Assembly: GCA_902628835.1 (NCBI GenBank)
Contig: CACOPD010000001.1
Span: forward strand, 233,347-297,346
Source: an uncultured Alphaproteobacteria bacterium
GTDB lineage: Bacteria; Pseudomonadota; Alphaproteobacteria; HIMB59; GCA-002718135
Direction: 5' to 3'
Length of the DNA stretch: 64,000 nt
Part shown: piece by piece, positions 31,139 to 40,462 of the stretch
How the letters are laid out: each line of letters begins with the position of its first letter
Position numbering within the stretch: the stretch's first letter is position 1
The notes under the pieces: generated by a model
The model's database searches: none
What the model was told of the DNA's origin: nothing
Seen by the model: only the letters and a program-made list of their open reading frames with translations
Translations under genes and position numbers: made by a program

Positions 31139-31177
31139 AATTTCAATGCAATGAAATTTTATTCAAAAAAATGAATA
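31139..31177. promoter_or_regulatory. Tandem palindromic operator-like sites in divergent SnoaL promoter
   Basis: AATTTCA-ATGCAA-TGAAATT (31139-31158) and TATTCA-AAAAAA-TGAATA (31160-31177), dyad centres 20 bp apart. Confidence 0.6.
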
Positions 31178-31202
31178 TTGTTATTTTATTTTAATTAATA
31201 TA

Positions 31203-32213
31203 ATGACAGCCAATATGCTTGATCTCCAGGAAGAAAAAAAATTAGTCCTCAACTATTTTAATGATCTTGATAATGCAGAAAATGATGAACTTGTTGAAAT
31301 AATTTCTAAATATACATCAGATAATTTTCATATGAGGTGCACACATCCTTTTAATGAAATAAAGGGAGCTGAAAATGTTGCTAAAAATCTATGGGAACCA
31401 ATTAAAAAATCCTTCAATCCTGTTCAAAGAAGAATGGATATTTTTTATGCAGGTGTAAATTCTCATGACGAAAATCAAGGAAGATGGGTTTCAAGTATGG
31501 GTCACTTAATGGGTATATTTAAAAAAGATTTTTTAGGTTTAAGGCCCAATAATAAATCTGTGTTGTTGAGATATGCTGAATTTTATAAAATAGAACATAA
31601 CAAGATAACTGAAGGTGCATTTTTCTTAGATCTTATGAATTTTATGCAACAACTAGGCCTTTCCATTATTCCAGAATCAACTGGTTTTGTATGTATAACT
31701 CCAGGACCAATGAATCATAGAGGTTTAAAATTTAGTTTATCAGATAAAAAAGAAGGAGAGAAAACATTAGAACTTATTCATCGAATGCGTGATCGCTTAG
31801 TTGAAGGATCTAAAATGAAATCTTTAAAAGATGAATTAGAGCTTGATTGGAAAAAAGATATGATTTGGTGGGGGCCTGGAGGAATAGGTGCATCATATAC
31901 TATAGATGGATATATGAAAGGTCACTCTGGTCCTTTTGAAGAAGGTTTAGAATTTGTTAAATTTAATGGACACATCTTAAGTAGTGCTGAAGATGATTTA
32001 GGAGGTTGGTTTGGTTGGCCAAATCTCATCATGAAACCTAAAGATGGATACTTAGGTTTAACTAAATCTGCTGACACTGAATCTGAAATGAGAGTAGTTG
32101 ATTTATATAGAAGAGATGGTGATAAAATTGCAGAAAATTGGATATTTATTGATCATCTCCATTTCTTAAAAAAATTTGGAATTGATTTATTAAATCAAGC
32201 CAAAAATAAGTAA
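31203..32213 (+). CDS. Double-domain SnoaL/NTF2-like protein (subfamily A)
   Basis: IWWGPGGIGASYTIDGYMKGHSGPF and ENWIFIDHLHFLKKFGIDLL motifs shared with subfamily A. Confidence 0.8.
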   Translation: MTANMLDLQEEKKLVLNYFNDLDNAENDELVEIISKYTSDNFHMRCTHPFNEIKGAENVAKNLWEPIKKSFNPVQRRMDIFYAGVNSHDENQGRWVSSMGHLMGIFKKDFLGLRPNNKSVLLRYAEFYKIEHNKITEGAFFLDLMNFMQQLGLSIIPESTGFVCITPGPMNHRGLKFSLSDKKEGEKTLELIHRMRDRLVEGSKMKSLKDELELDWKKDMIWWGPGGIGASYTIDGYMKGHSGPFEEGLEFVKFNGHILSSAEDDLGGWFGWPNLIMKPKDGYLGLTKSADTESEMRVVDLYRRDGDKIAENWIFIDHLHFLKKFGIDLLNQAKNK

Positions 32214-33341
32214 TTATATTACTTTAGAAGCAAGTTTAGTGCCTTCAACTAATGCATGGAGTTTTTCATAACATATATTTTCATCGATCTTTCCAAATCC
32301 TGCAAAAGTACTAAAACCACAATCAGTTCCAGCCATTAGTTGATCTTTTGGAATAACAGTTGAAAATTGTATTAATCTATCAGCCACTACTTCGGGGTGC
32401 TCAACAAAGTTTGATGTTGAATCTATTACACCTGGCACTAAAACTTTATCTTTAGGAAGTTTTATTTCTTCAAAAACTTTCCATTCGTGTGCATGACGTG
32501 GATTTGATGACTCAATTAAAAAATATTTTATTTTAGATTTTAAAATTATTGGTAAAATTTTCTCAAGAGCAATATCATGGGTATGAGGTCCTTCATAATT
32601 ACCCCAACAAATATGCATTCTTGTCATTTCATTATCAACATTTTGTAAAGCTGTATTTAAACACTCAATTTGTATTTCTGCCCTTTTTAAAAACTCATCT
32701 TCTGAAAGATCTTTAAAATTCATATGTCTAGCTAAAGCTAAATCTGGACAGTCTAATTGAACTTGAATATTTGCATCAGTAATCATTTCATATTCAGTGG
32801 CCATTATGTTTGATAACTTATTTAAATATTCATCATCACTATTATAAAATTTGTTTGGCATAAAAACATTTATTACACCTGGTGATGCTGCATTCATGAA
32901 TGCTTTTGTATGATTGAATTTTTTCAAGGCATTATTAAAATTAGCAATGTCATTTAATAAAGATATTTCATCTTTTATTTTTAATTCATCTGTACAACAT
33001 GGCCTAGAGTATGTTGGTGTCCCACCACTTTTTGCAATTTTGTCTTTATACTCTGGAAAATCATCTAAGTCAGCTGGCGCTCTTCTCTCACTTTCACCAG
33101 AAAAACCTTCAATTCTATCTTTAATATAAGTAGCATAACTTATTTTACTCATCTCTCCATCACTAATAAAATCAACCCCTACTTCAAGTTGCCTTTTTAC
33201 TATTTGATCTACGTTTGACGCTAAGACTTCTTCAAATTTCTCTTTGCTGTATTCATCACCTTTATCTTTCGCAAAAAGTAATTCCGATAACTCTTTTGAT
33301 CTTGGGAGACTTCCTACATGTGTTGTTAAGATAGATGTCAT
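32214..33341 (-). CDS. MetE-like (cobalamin-independent methionine synthase II family) protein
   Basis: TTHVGSLPRSKEL, RMHICWGN (HxC), AGTDCGF zinc-ligand motifs. Confidence 0.85.
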   Translation of the reverse strand: MTSILTTHVGSLPRSKELSELLFAKDKGDEYSKEKFEEVLASNVDQIVKRQLEVGVDFISDGEMSKISYATYIKDRIEGFSGESERRAPADLDDFPEYKDKIAKSGGTPTYSRPCCTDELKIKDEISLLNDIANFNNALKKFNHTKAFMNAASPGVINVFMPNKFYNSDDEYLNKLSNIMATEYEMITDANIQVQLDCPDLALARHMNFKDLSEDEFLKRAEIQIECLNTALQNVDNEMTRMHICWGNYEGPHTHDIALEKILPIILKSKIKYFLIESSNPRHAHEWKVFEEIKLPKDKVLVPGVIDSTSNFVEHPEVVADRLIQFSTVIPKDQLMAGTDCGFSTFAGFGKIDENICYEKLHALVEGTKLASKVI

Positions 33342-33350
33342 TATTTTATA

Positions 33351-34343
33351 TTATCCAGTTTTTAATAATATTTGTTTCCAAATCATTGTTTCATCATAAA
33401 GAACCCATTCATTCTTAATGCCTCTAGGACCAAATTCAACATGATTAATTCCCATAACATAAATTTTTGCATTAGAAGGATTACCAAAAATACCAGCTCC
33501 TTCATGTTTACCTACTAAAGACCATCTTACAGCAGCTTTTTTTGGTTGTGCTTTCTCTTCAGTAAAAGCAATATGCTCTATTGTAAATAAGGCGTTTGGA
33601 AATGAAGATCTTAATGCATTCCAAAATTTTATTGCTTCATCTTTTCCATAATGAATTTGACCACCAGGTTGATATTGTTGAATTGATCTATCGTAATTAT
33701 CATTAATGGTTTTTTCAGGATTAACATTCATAATTGAACTTAGAATATTGCTGTAGTTTTCTCCAATATTACCTGATGGCAGTACTGGAGATTTATAAAT
33801 TGATTTAATTGGTGTATTTTCATCAAACGGCTTAGTTGATTTTTCTGGGCCGCCCTCTTTCATAATTAAATCATTTGCATAATGTTTAGGATCAATTCCA
33901 ATTTGTCTAACAATAGCTCCCTGATCTCTCACAAGCCATTCATCATAGACTTGATTATTCATACATGCACAATCAGCAATCGTTCGATAGTATAGTTTTT
34001 TACCAGTAGGTTTTCCATACATACCATCTTGATTATGAGTTGAAGTTGAGAGTATTCGGTGTGAAGAAAAATAACCCTCTTCATCGTTTCCAGTCCAAAT
34101 TACATCTTCACCAAGTAATGTTCTATCTGGAAACAATTTTTTACTTTCTCTAGTACTTTTTATTACAGGATCAGCTCCATAAATTACTCCACTAGGTGAT
34201 CTAGTAGGTGTAGGGAGAGTCACTTCTGGAGTATCAGCATAATATTCATTTATTGCTTCAACATCATTATTTTCCCATATTTGATAAGTAATCTTTAAAA
34301 TATAATCAGGCAAATCTTTGAACTGATTATCAAAACCTTTCAT
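33351..34343 (-). CDS. Double-domain SnoaL/NTF2-like protein (subfamily B)
   Basis: Parallel to ORF 29937: ITYQIWE, FPDRTLLGEDVIWTGN, SSHRI; second NTF2-like half. Confidence 0.8.
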   Translation of the reverse strand: MKGFDNQFKDLPDYILKITYQIWENNDVEAINEYYADTPEVTLPTPTRSPSGVIYGADPVIKSTRESKKLFPDRTLLGEDVIWTGNDEEGYFSSHRILSTSTHNQDGMYGKPTGKKLYYRTIADCACMNNQVYDEWLVRDQGAIVRQIGIDPKHYANDLIMKEGGPEKSTKPFDENTPIKSIYKSPVLPSGNIGENYSNILSSIMNVNPEKTINDNYDRSIQQYQPGGQIHYGKDEAIKFWNALRSSFPNALFTIEHIAFTEEKAQPKKAAVRWSLVGKHEGAGIFGNPSNAKIYVMGINHVEFGPRGIKNEWVLYDETMIWKQILLKTG

Positions 34344-34351
34344 GAAGTTTA

Positions 34352-35323
34352 TTAGTTAGTTTGTCTTATAATATATAAGTTACCGGTAGTATCACCTATT
34401 TGTCTAATCGATCGAAGTGAATTTTTTGGTACTGAAAAAGTATCTTTAGCCCCAATGACTATTTTTTCTTCATTACATTGGATTTCCCACTTACCATCTA
34501 AACAATGAAAAACTTCTGACTTTTCTAATGTGTACTCATGAATATGTGCATCTTTACCCTGTAAGAGAGATAAACTAAAACCTGTTTTATGAGGGATGTA
34601 AGGTTCTAACGTTTTATTATGAATATCGAATTTATCGATATAATTAATTATTTTATTAGAGTTGTAGTGCTCATCATCGACAAAATATTTATCTCCTTGA
34701 TCAAATCTGATTACATATTTTTCAATTTCTGAGGAAGAATAATGATCAAAAGTTTCTAGTTCTTGCTCCTTTAATGGTTGAATAATTTTATCCTCATCAG
34801 GAATTTCTTGTTTCTCTGTATCAATCAAAGAATTGTCATCCATTAACACCATGCCTGAGTCTTTTGCATCTTTTAAAAGTTTTGGTGTCCATGTTATTAC
34901 ACCAGGATCATTTTCACCAAGAACTACAAACATTAATGCTTCATCTTTACTAACATTTTGAAAACCTCTAAACATATTTGTTGGAAAGGAAGCTACATCT
35001 CCACTATTAAGTATTACTTCACCTTCAGTGCCATCAACACCCCAATAAAATCTCCATGAACCTTGATGAATAATGAAAACCTCAGCTGTTGTATGGCTAT
35101 GTAATCCTGAGCCATTCATGGGTGCTGCACTTACTGCCCCTATATTAAAACCATGCTCTTCAGCAATTTTGACATTTTGTTTTGCATCTTCACTAACTCC
35201 TGGTCCAATTACGGAATAATTTTTTCTATCTTGGTGTCCTTTTAGTTTACCTTCAACAAAGGGAATATTACTTGGAACTAGTTCGTTAAATTTAGCTAAT
35301 CTTGAAGTAATATTAATTGACAT
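34352..35323 (-). CDS. Cupin-domain protein (two cupin halves)
   Basis: GSGLHSHTTAEVFIIHQGSWRFYWG...GEVILNSGDVASFP and second HIHEYTLEKSEVFHCLDGKWEIQC. Confidence 0.85.
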   Translation of the reverse strand: MSINITSRLAKFNELVPSNIPFVEGKLKGHQDRKNYSVIGPGVSEDAKQNVKIAEEHGFNIGAVSAAPMNGSGLHSHTTAEVFIIHQGSWRFYWGVDGTEGEVILNSGDVASFPTNMFRGFQNVSKDEALMFVVLGENDPGVITWTPKLLKDAKDSGMVLMDDNSLIDTEKQEIPDEDKIIQPLKEQELETFDHYSSSEIEKYVIRFDQGDKYFVDDEHYNSNKIINYIDKFDIHNKTLEPYIPHKTGFSLSLLQGKDAHIHEYTLEKSEVFHCLDGKWEIQCNEEKIVIGAKDTFSVPKNSLRSIRQIGDTTGNLYIIRQTN

Positions 35324-35337
35324 ATATTAATGATATT

Positions 35338-35376
35338 TTATTCATTTTTTTTGAATAATATTCATATTATTGAATA
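35338..35376. promoter_or_regulatory. Tandem palindromic operator-like sites in divergent cupin/SnoaL promoter
   Basis: TTATTCA-N7-TGAATAA (35338-35358) and TATTCA-N6-TGAATA (35359-35376), centres ~19.5 bp apart. Confidence 0.6.
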
Positions 35377-35415
35377 AATCAATTATTATTTAATTTTATA
35401 GTGTGATAATTTAAA

Positions 35416-36513
35416 ATGGCAAAAATAGATGACAATTTTGATACAGGACAAAAAACTTTTGAAAATATAATTCACGTTGACTTAGATCCAAAACAAAATA
35501 TTAAAAATAAAAAACATTTTAAAAATCTTTTAAATCATATAGCTGAGTCTTCACTCGAAGATTTAGATAAATCTCTAAGAAATTTTTATCATGATGAAGC
35601 TGAATTGAATGCTTTTTATCCAATCAACGAAATTAAAGGAATTAATGAAATTAAGAAACAATTATGGGCTCCATTAAAAAAATCATTTCCTGATCTTGAG
35701 AGAAGAAATAATCTTGTCATTGGTGGTTCGTTTCAAGATAAAGTTTTTGTTTCTTTTATAAGTCATCTAACAGGCACATTTGTAAATGAATGGTTAGGTG
35801 TACCACCTACAAATAAAACCATTTATTTAAGAACTTGTGAAGCTCACCAAATTACAAATAATAAAATTATTAAATCATATATTTTGATAGACACTGTTGA
35901 TTTTATTCGCCAAGCAGGTCATTTACCAATAAACAAATCGTTGGGTATTGAAGAAATGTGGCCAAGCCCAATTACAGGAGATGGTGAAAATAATGAAAAT
36001 CTAGATAAAGAATTATCTCTTCAATCACTTAATTTGGATCTCGAAATGCAAAGAAGTTTAAATATTAAACCTGAAAATGAACCAGGACTGAATAAAGATC
36101 AATTAAGAGATAAACTGATTAATCATCCACAGAAAAAATATTGGCATCCTAAAATGATGTGGTACGGACCATCAGGTATTGGGACTGCAAGAGGCCTTGA
36201 AGGATTTGTTGATCATCATCAACTTCCCTTTCGTTTAACATTCAAAAATAGAGACTATTGGAAAATTGGACATTATATTGAAATTGGAGACGGCAATTAC
36301 TCAATGACCGGAGGTTGGCATAGTATTGAAACGACCCATGGATCACAGGAATGGCTTGGTTTTCCAGCAACTAATAAAAAAGTTACAATGAGAGTTATGG
36401 ATTTTTATTTAAACCATGAGGGTTTAATTAGAGAAAATTGGGTGCCTATTGATATTGCACATATTTTAAATCAAATAGGTATTGATATATTTAAATTAAT
36501 TCATACAAAATAA
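35416..36513 (+). CDS. Double-domain SnoaL/NTF2-like protein (subfamily A)
   Basis: [24 protein letters not shown] and [20 protein letters not shown] motifs. Confidence 0.8.
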   Translation: MAKIDDNFDTGQKTFENIIHVDLDPKQNIKNKKHFKNLLNHIAESSLEDLDKSLRNFYHDEAELNAFYPINEIKGINEIKKQLWAPLKKSFPDLERRNNLVIGGSFQDKVFVSFISHLTGTFVNEWLGVPPTNKTIYLRTCEAHQITNNKIIKSYILIDTVDFIRQAGHLPINKSLGIEEMWPSPITGDGENNENLDKELSLQSLNLDLEMQRSLNIKPENEPGLNKDQLRDKLINHPQKKYWHPKMMWYGPSGIGTARGLEGFVDHHQLPFRLTFKNRDYWKIGHYIEIGDGNYSMTGGWHSIETTHGSQEWLGFPATNKKVTMRVMDFYLNHEGLIRENWVPIDIAHILNQIGIDIFKLIHTK

Positions 36514-36515
36514 TT

Positions 36516-37835
36516 ATGGCAATTGAGTATTTAAAAAAAGGTTTAGATGAAAAACAAAGGGTTGAAGATAACGATAAAGTAAAAAAAGTTGTTGAGGAAA
36601 CTTTAAGTAAAATTGAAACACAAGGAGATAAATATATTAGAGAATTATCACAAAAATTTGATAATTATTCACCAGATAACTTCAGATTAAGTGAAGAGGA
36701 AATTAATCAATTAATAAGTGAAGTCTCCGACAATGACAAAGAAGATATTAAATTTGCTCAAAAACAAGTAAGGTCATTTGCTGAAGCACAACTTAAATCT
36801 TTAAGTGAATTAGAAGTAGAAACTCATCCAGGTGTGATTCTTGGTCATAAAAATATACCAGTACAAGCAGTTGGTTGTTATGTACCTGCTGGTAAATTTC
36901 CTATGGTAGCATCCGCACATATGTCAGTTGTTACTGCGTCTGTTGCTGGGGTACCTAGAATTGTAGCCACCACTCCACCTTTTAAAGGTAAACCTAACCC
37001 AGCAGTCGTTACTGCAATGAAAATGGGTGGCGCTCACGAAATTTATGTTTTGGGAGGAATGCAAGGAGTAGGTGCAATGGCTATTGGTACAGAAACGATT
37101 AAACCTGTAGATATGCTTGTTGGACCTGGTAATGCATTTGTTGCTGAAGCAAAAAGACAATTGTATGGCAGAGTTGGTATCGATTTATTTGCTGGTCCAA
37201 CTGAAACAATGGTTATTGCAGATAATACAGTTGATGGTGAAATGTGTGCAACAGACTTATTGGGACAAGCAGAACATGGATATAATTCCCCAGCAGTGAT
37301 GATAACAAACTCAAGAAAACTTGCAGAAGATACATTTAAAGAAATTGATAGAATTTTAGAAATTTTACCTACTAAAGAAACAGCAAGTACAAGCTGGAGA
37401 GATTATGGAGAAATGATTTTATGTGATACCTATGAGGAGATGTTATCTAAAGCAAATGAAATAGCTTCAGAGCATGTTCAAGTTATGACAGAAAAAGATG
37501 ATTGGTTTTTAGAAAATATGACATCTTATGGGGCCCTATTTTTAGGTGCTAGAACTAATGTTGCTAATGGTGACAAAGTAATAGGTACTAACCATACTCT
37601 CCCTACTAAAAAAGCTGGTAGATATACTGGAGGTTTATGGGTTGGTAAGTTTATTAAAACTCACACTTATCAAAAGATTACGACAGATGAAGCTGCAACA
37701 CTTATCGGAGAATATGGTTCTAGGCTTTCACATTTAGAAGGTTTTATTGGTCATGCAGAACAATGTAATGTAAGAGTTAGACGATACGGAAAGAAAAATG
37801 TTGGATATGGAAAACCAGCTGGAGAGAAAATTTAG
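36516..37835 (+). CDS. hpsN: Histidinol dehydrogenase-family protein, probable sulfopropanediol 3-dehydrogenase (HpsN-like)
   Basis: HisD family ([23 protein letters not shown]); N-terminus MAIEYLKKG and overall layout resemble HpsN; absence of his genes nearby. Confidence 0.65.
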   Translation: MAIEYLKKGLDEKQRVEDNDKVKKVVEETLSKIETQGDKYIRELSQKFDNYSPDNFRLSEEEINQLISEVSDNDKEDIKFAQKQVRSFAEAQLKSLSELEVETHPGVILGHKNIPVQAVGCYVPAGKFPMVASAHMSVVTASVAGVPRIVATTPPFKGKPNPAVVTAMKMGGAHEIYVLGGMQGVGAMAIGTETIKPVDMLVGPGNAFVAEAKRQLYGRVGIDLFAGPTETMVIADNTVDGEMCATDLLGQAEHGYNSPAVMITNSRKLAEDTFKEIDRILEILPTKETASTSWRDYGEMILCDTYEEMLSKANEIASEHVQVMTEKDDWFLENMTSYGALFLGARTNVANGDKVIGTNHTLPTKKAGRYTGGLWVGKFIKTHTYQKITTDEAATLIGEYGSRLSHLEGFIGHAEQCNVRVRRYGKKNVGYGKPAGEKI

Positions 37836-37836
37836 C

Positions 37837-38232
37837 TTATTTTAATTCCCCTTTAACTCTCATTTCATTTCTAATTTTTGTTGCGGAAATATCATGTATC
37901 TCTTTTCCTAAATCATGTTCAGTAAATGAATAACCAACTCCTCTTCCATAAGAAATATCAATAATGTTTGGAACCTTAACAACTACATATTCTTTACCAT
38001 CAGTAAAACCATGTTGAGCTAAACCTTCATTAATTTTTGCTTTTACTTGTTCAAATTGAAATGGATTGTCAGCTTGACCTTCTACACCTGCATCTACACC
38101 TCCCACGTCACGATACATAATACATACCTGACCTGTTTTCTGAAGTGCCCTTTTAAATAATTCTGTATGTCCATCATGCCATGGTTGCCATCTACCTAAC
38201 ATTTGTACTGTTGGTTTTTTCCAATCAAACAT
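37837..38232 (-). CDS. Small nucleotidyltransferase (adenylyl/cytidylyltransferase-like)
   Basis: GRWQPWHDGH (HxGH-like) and ISATKIR motifs. Confidence 0.75.
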   Translation of the reverse strand: MFDWKKPTVQMLGRWQPWHDGHTELFKRALQKTGQVCIMYRDVGGVDAGVEGQADNPFQFEQVKAKINEGLAQHGFTDGKEYVVVKVPNIIDISYGRGVGYSFTEHDLGKEIHDISATKIRNEMRVKGELK

Positions 38233-38638
38233 TTTTAATCTCCTTTGCTAGATTTTCTATTTCTTCATCTGATAAAAATTTAGTTATTTTAATGTCAGTT
38301 TTAGTCGGTTGTTCAAACATTTTATTTGTATCTTCAAACCTACCTTCTTTAATAGTATCAAGCCAGATAACAAAATCAGGCTCAAAAGCTTCTCTTGCTT
38401 TTTCAGTTGGTGCTACAAAGTCACAAATTACCCATCTTCCATTTTGTTTTTCAAAATCAGCAAATGTTTTCATTCTATTGGCTTGTCGTATTCTTCCTTC
38501 CATCGTAAAATCCCAATCGTTTGCTGACTTCCTTACTACATCTGCGTTATACCAAGCACAATTATCAATTACTTTAATAAGTCTTTCTGCTAACCAAGTT
38601 TTACCAGCTCCAGGAAGGCCACAAATAAGTATTTTCAT
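38225..38638 (-). CDS. APS kinase-like P-loop protein
   Basis: ILICGLPGAGKTWLAERL P-loop; NADVVRK; CDFVAPTEKAREAF similar to APS kinase. Confidence 0.75.
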   Translation of the reverse strand: MKILICGLPGAGKTWLAERLIKVIDNCAWYNADVVRKSANDWDFTMEGRIRQANRMKTFADFEKQNGRWVICDFVAPTEKAREAFEPDFVIWLDTIKEGRFEDTNKMFEQPTKTDIKITKFLSDEEIENLAKEIKNV

Positions 38639-38649
38639 ATGTTTATAAT

Positions 38650-39441
38650 TTAAATTTTAGCGATAAAGTTAGGGTTAATAACACTTTCTTTCGTGTTGTA
38701 TAGTAATTTATTTTCATTAAAATCTTTAATTGAGCCTCCAGCCTCTTCAAGAATAATATGTCCCGCAGCAATATCCCATTCTGAAGTTGGACCTAATCTA
38801 GGATAAATATTTGCTTTACTTTCAGCTAAGTAGCAAAATTTTAGAGAACTACCAATTTGGATTAATTCAAAATTATTACAATTATTATTTATCCAATTAT
38901 CAAAATCTTTATTAGAATGTGATCGACTACCAATAACCTTTGTTAAATTACTTTTGTCTTTTACAGAATTCATTTTTATAAAATCTTTAGTTGTTTCAAT
39001 ATTTGACTCTGTAATTAATTTATATGCACCATAGTTTTTTAAACCATAATAAAGCAAAGATTTAGCAGGAGCATATATAATTCCAAATATTGGTGAGTTA
39101 TTTTTTATTAATGCAATATTAACTGTAAATTCTCCATTTTTTTTTATAAATTCTTTAGTTCCATCTAATGGATCTATTAACCAATATGAATTCCAAGTTT
39201 TTCTTTCTTGCCATTCTACTAAACTTTCTTCGCTTAATATAGGAACATTCGGGCTATAAGATTTTAATCTATTTAAAATTAAATTATTTGATTTTATATC
39301 AGCTTCAGTAATAGGTGAGTTATCATCTTTTATTTCTACATTAAAAGATTTTTTATATATTTTTTGAATTTCTTTACCTGCATCTATGGCAATGTTTAAT
39401 ATTTTTAATATATTTTTTGATTTATATAATTCTAAGTTCAT
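38650..39441 (-). CDS. cysQ: 3'(2'),5'-bisphosphate nucleotidase
   Basis: DPLDGTKEFIKKNGEFTVNIALI; EWDIAAGHIILEEAGG inositol-phosphatase motifs. Confidence 0.9.
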   Translation of the reverse strand: MNLELYKSKNILKILNIAIDAGKEIQKIYKKSFNVEIKDDNSPITEADIKSNNLILNRLKSYSPNVPILSEESLVEWQERKTWNSYWLIDPLDGTKEFIKKNGEFTVNIALIKNNSPIFGIIYAPAKSLLYYGLKNYGAYKLITESNIETTKDFIKMNSVKDKSNLTKVIGSRSHSNKDFDNWINNNCNNFELIQIGSSLKFCYLAESKANIYPRLGPTSEWDIAAGHIILEEAGGSIKDFNENKLLYNTKESVINPNFIAKI

Positions 39442-39476
39442 AATTCTTTTTATTAGAATATTTTTATCAATTACAA

Positions 39477-40388
39477 TTAAATATAAATGAAATACATATA
39501 TCCAAAATACAGACTCAATCCGATAATTCCATAAATACGTCCAATTTTTTTTGCAAAAATCATAAATACTAATATTAATGCTGTAATTGATATCATGAAA
39601 TATAAGTCTTGGTTTGCTAAGACTGCAGGAACTTTAAAATTACCAAAAAATGAACTAATACCTAGAACACCTAATACATTATAAATATTAGACCCCAGAA
39701 TATTTCCTAAAGCAAAATCAATCTTTTTTCTAAATGCAGAAACAATACCAACTGCGAGTTCTGGGAGAGAAGTTCCAAAAGCTACTAATGATAATCCAAT
39801 TACTGAAGCTGGAACATTATATGTTCTTGCAATATTAATTGCCGAATTAACTAGTAAATCTGCACCAAAGACTAAACATACTATGCCTATTATAATTAAT
39901 ATTAATGAGATTGTTATTGAATAATTGTTTTTATCTATTTCTAAATTATTAATTTCTCCTTTTTTTATTTGAATATACATTAGGTAAATTAATGATGTAA
40001 TTGCAAATAATCCAAAAATAAAATTAAAATAAAAAAAAGTCATAATAATTAATATAATTCCTAAAATAATATTTATCCAAGCTTGGTTAATCTGATTTTT
40101 ATTTATATTTACAATTGGAAAAATTAATGTTGTTGTGGCCATTACAAGTATCAAGTTTGCAATATTACTTCCAACTACAGCGCCTAAAGCAAGATCTGAA
40201 AAATCATTAAGAACTGCATTAATACTGCTTGCCAATTCAGGTAATGATGTTCCCCCGGCTACAATTACAACACCAATTGCAAACAATGAGATATTAATTT
40301 TTTTTCCAAAACTAACTGAACCTCTTATAATTATTTCAGCACCTAAAACTAGAAGCCCTAATCCAATAATCGAAAATAAAATATCCAT
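39477..40388 (-). CDS. Calcium/sodium antiporter (YrbG family)
   Basis: Duplicated GGTSLPELASSI and FGTSLPELAVGI alpha-repeats; GSNIANL/GSNIYNV. Confidence 0.93.
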   Translation of the reverse strand: MDILFSIIGLGLLVLGAEIIIRGSVSFGKKINISLFAIGVVIVAGGTSLPELASSINAVLNDFSDLALGAVVGSNIANLILVMATTTLIFPIVNINKNQINQAWINIILGIILIIMTFFYFNFIFGLFAITSLIYLMYIQIKKGEINNLEIDKNNYSITISLILIIIGIVCLVFGADLLVNSAINIARTYNVPASVIGLSLVAFGTSLPELAVGIVSAFRKKIDFALGNILGSNIYNVLGVLGISSFFGNFKVPAVLANQDLYFMISITALILVFMIFAKKIGRIYGIIGLSLYFGYMYFIYI

Positions 40389-40462
40389 TGAAAATTTTTA
40401 ATTATTTAAGTTAGTTATATGTTTAAATTAAATAGTATATAATAAATAAATTTTTCTAAATT

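Noticed and set aside
36516-37835. Annotation as biosynthetic histidinol dehydrogenase (hisD)
   Set aside because: No histidine operon context; N-terminus and sulfonate-gene context favour an HpsN-type role, though not proven.
38181-38648. 155-aa plus-strand ORF opposite the APS-kinase-like gene
   Set aside because: Antisense shadow; minus-strand protein has clear P-loop and kinase motifs.
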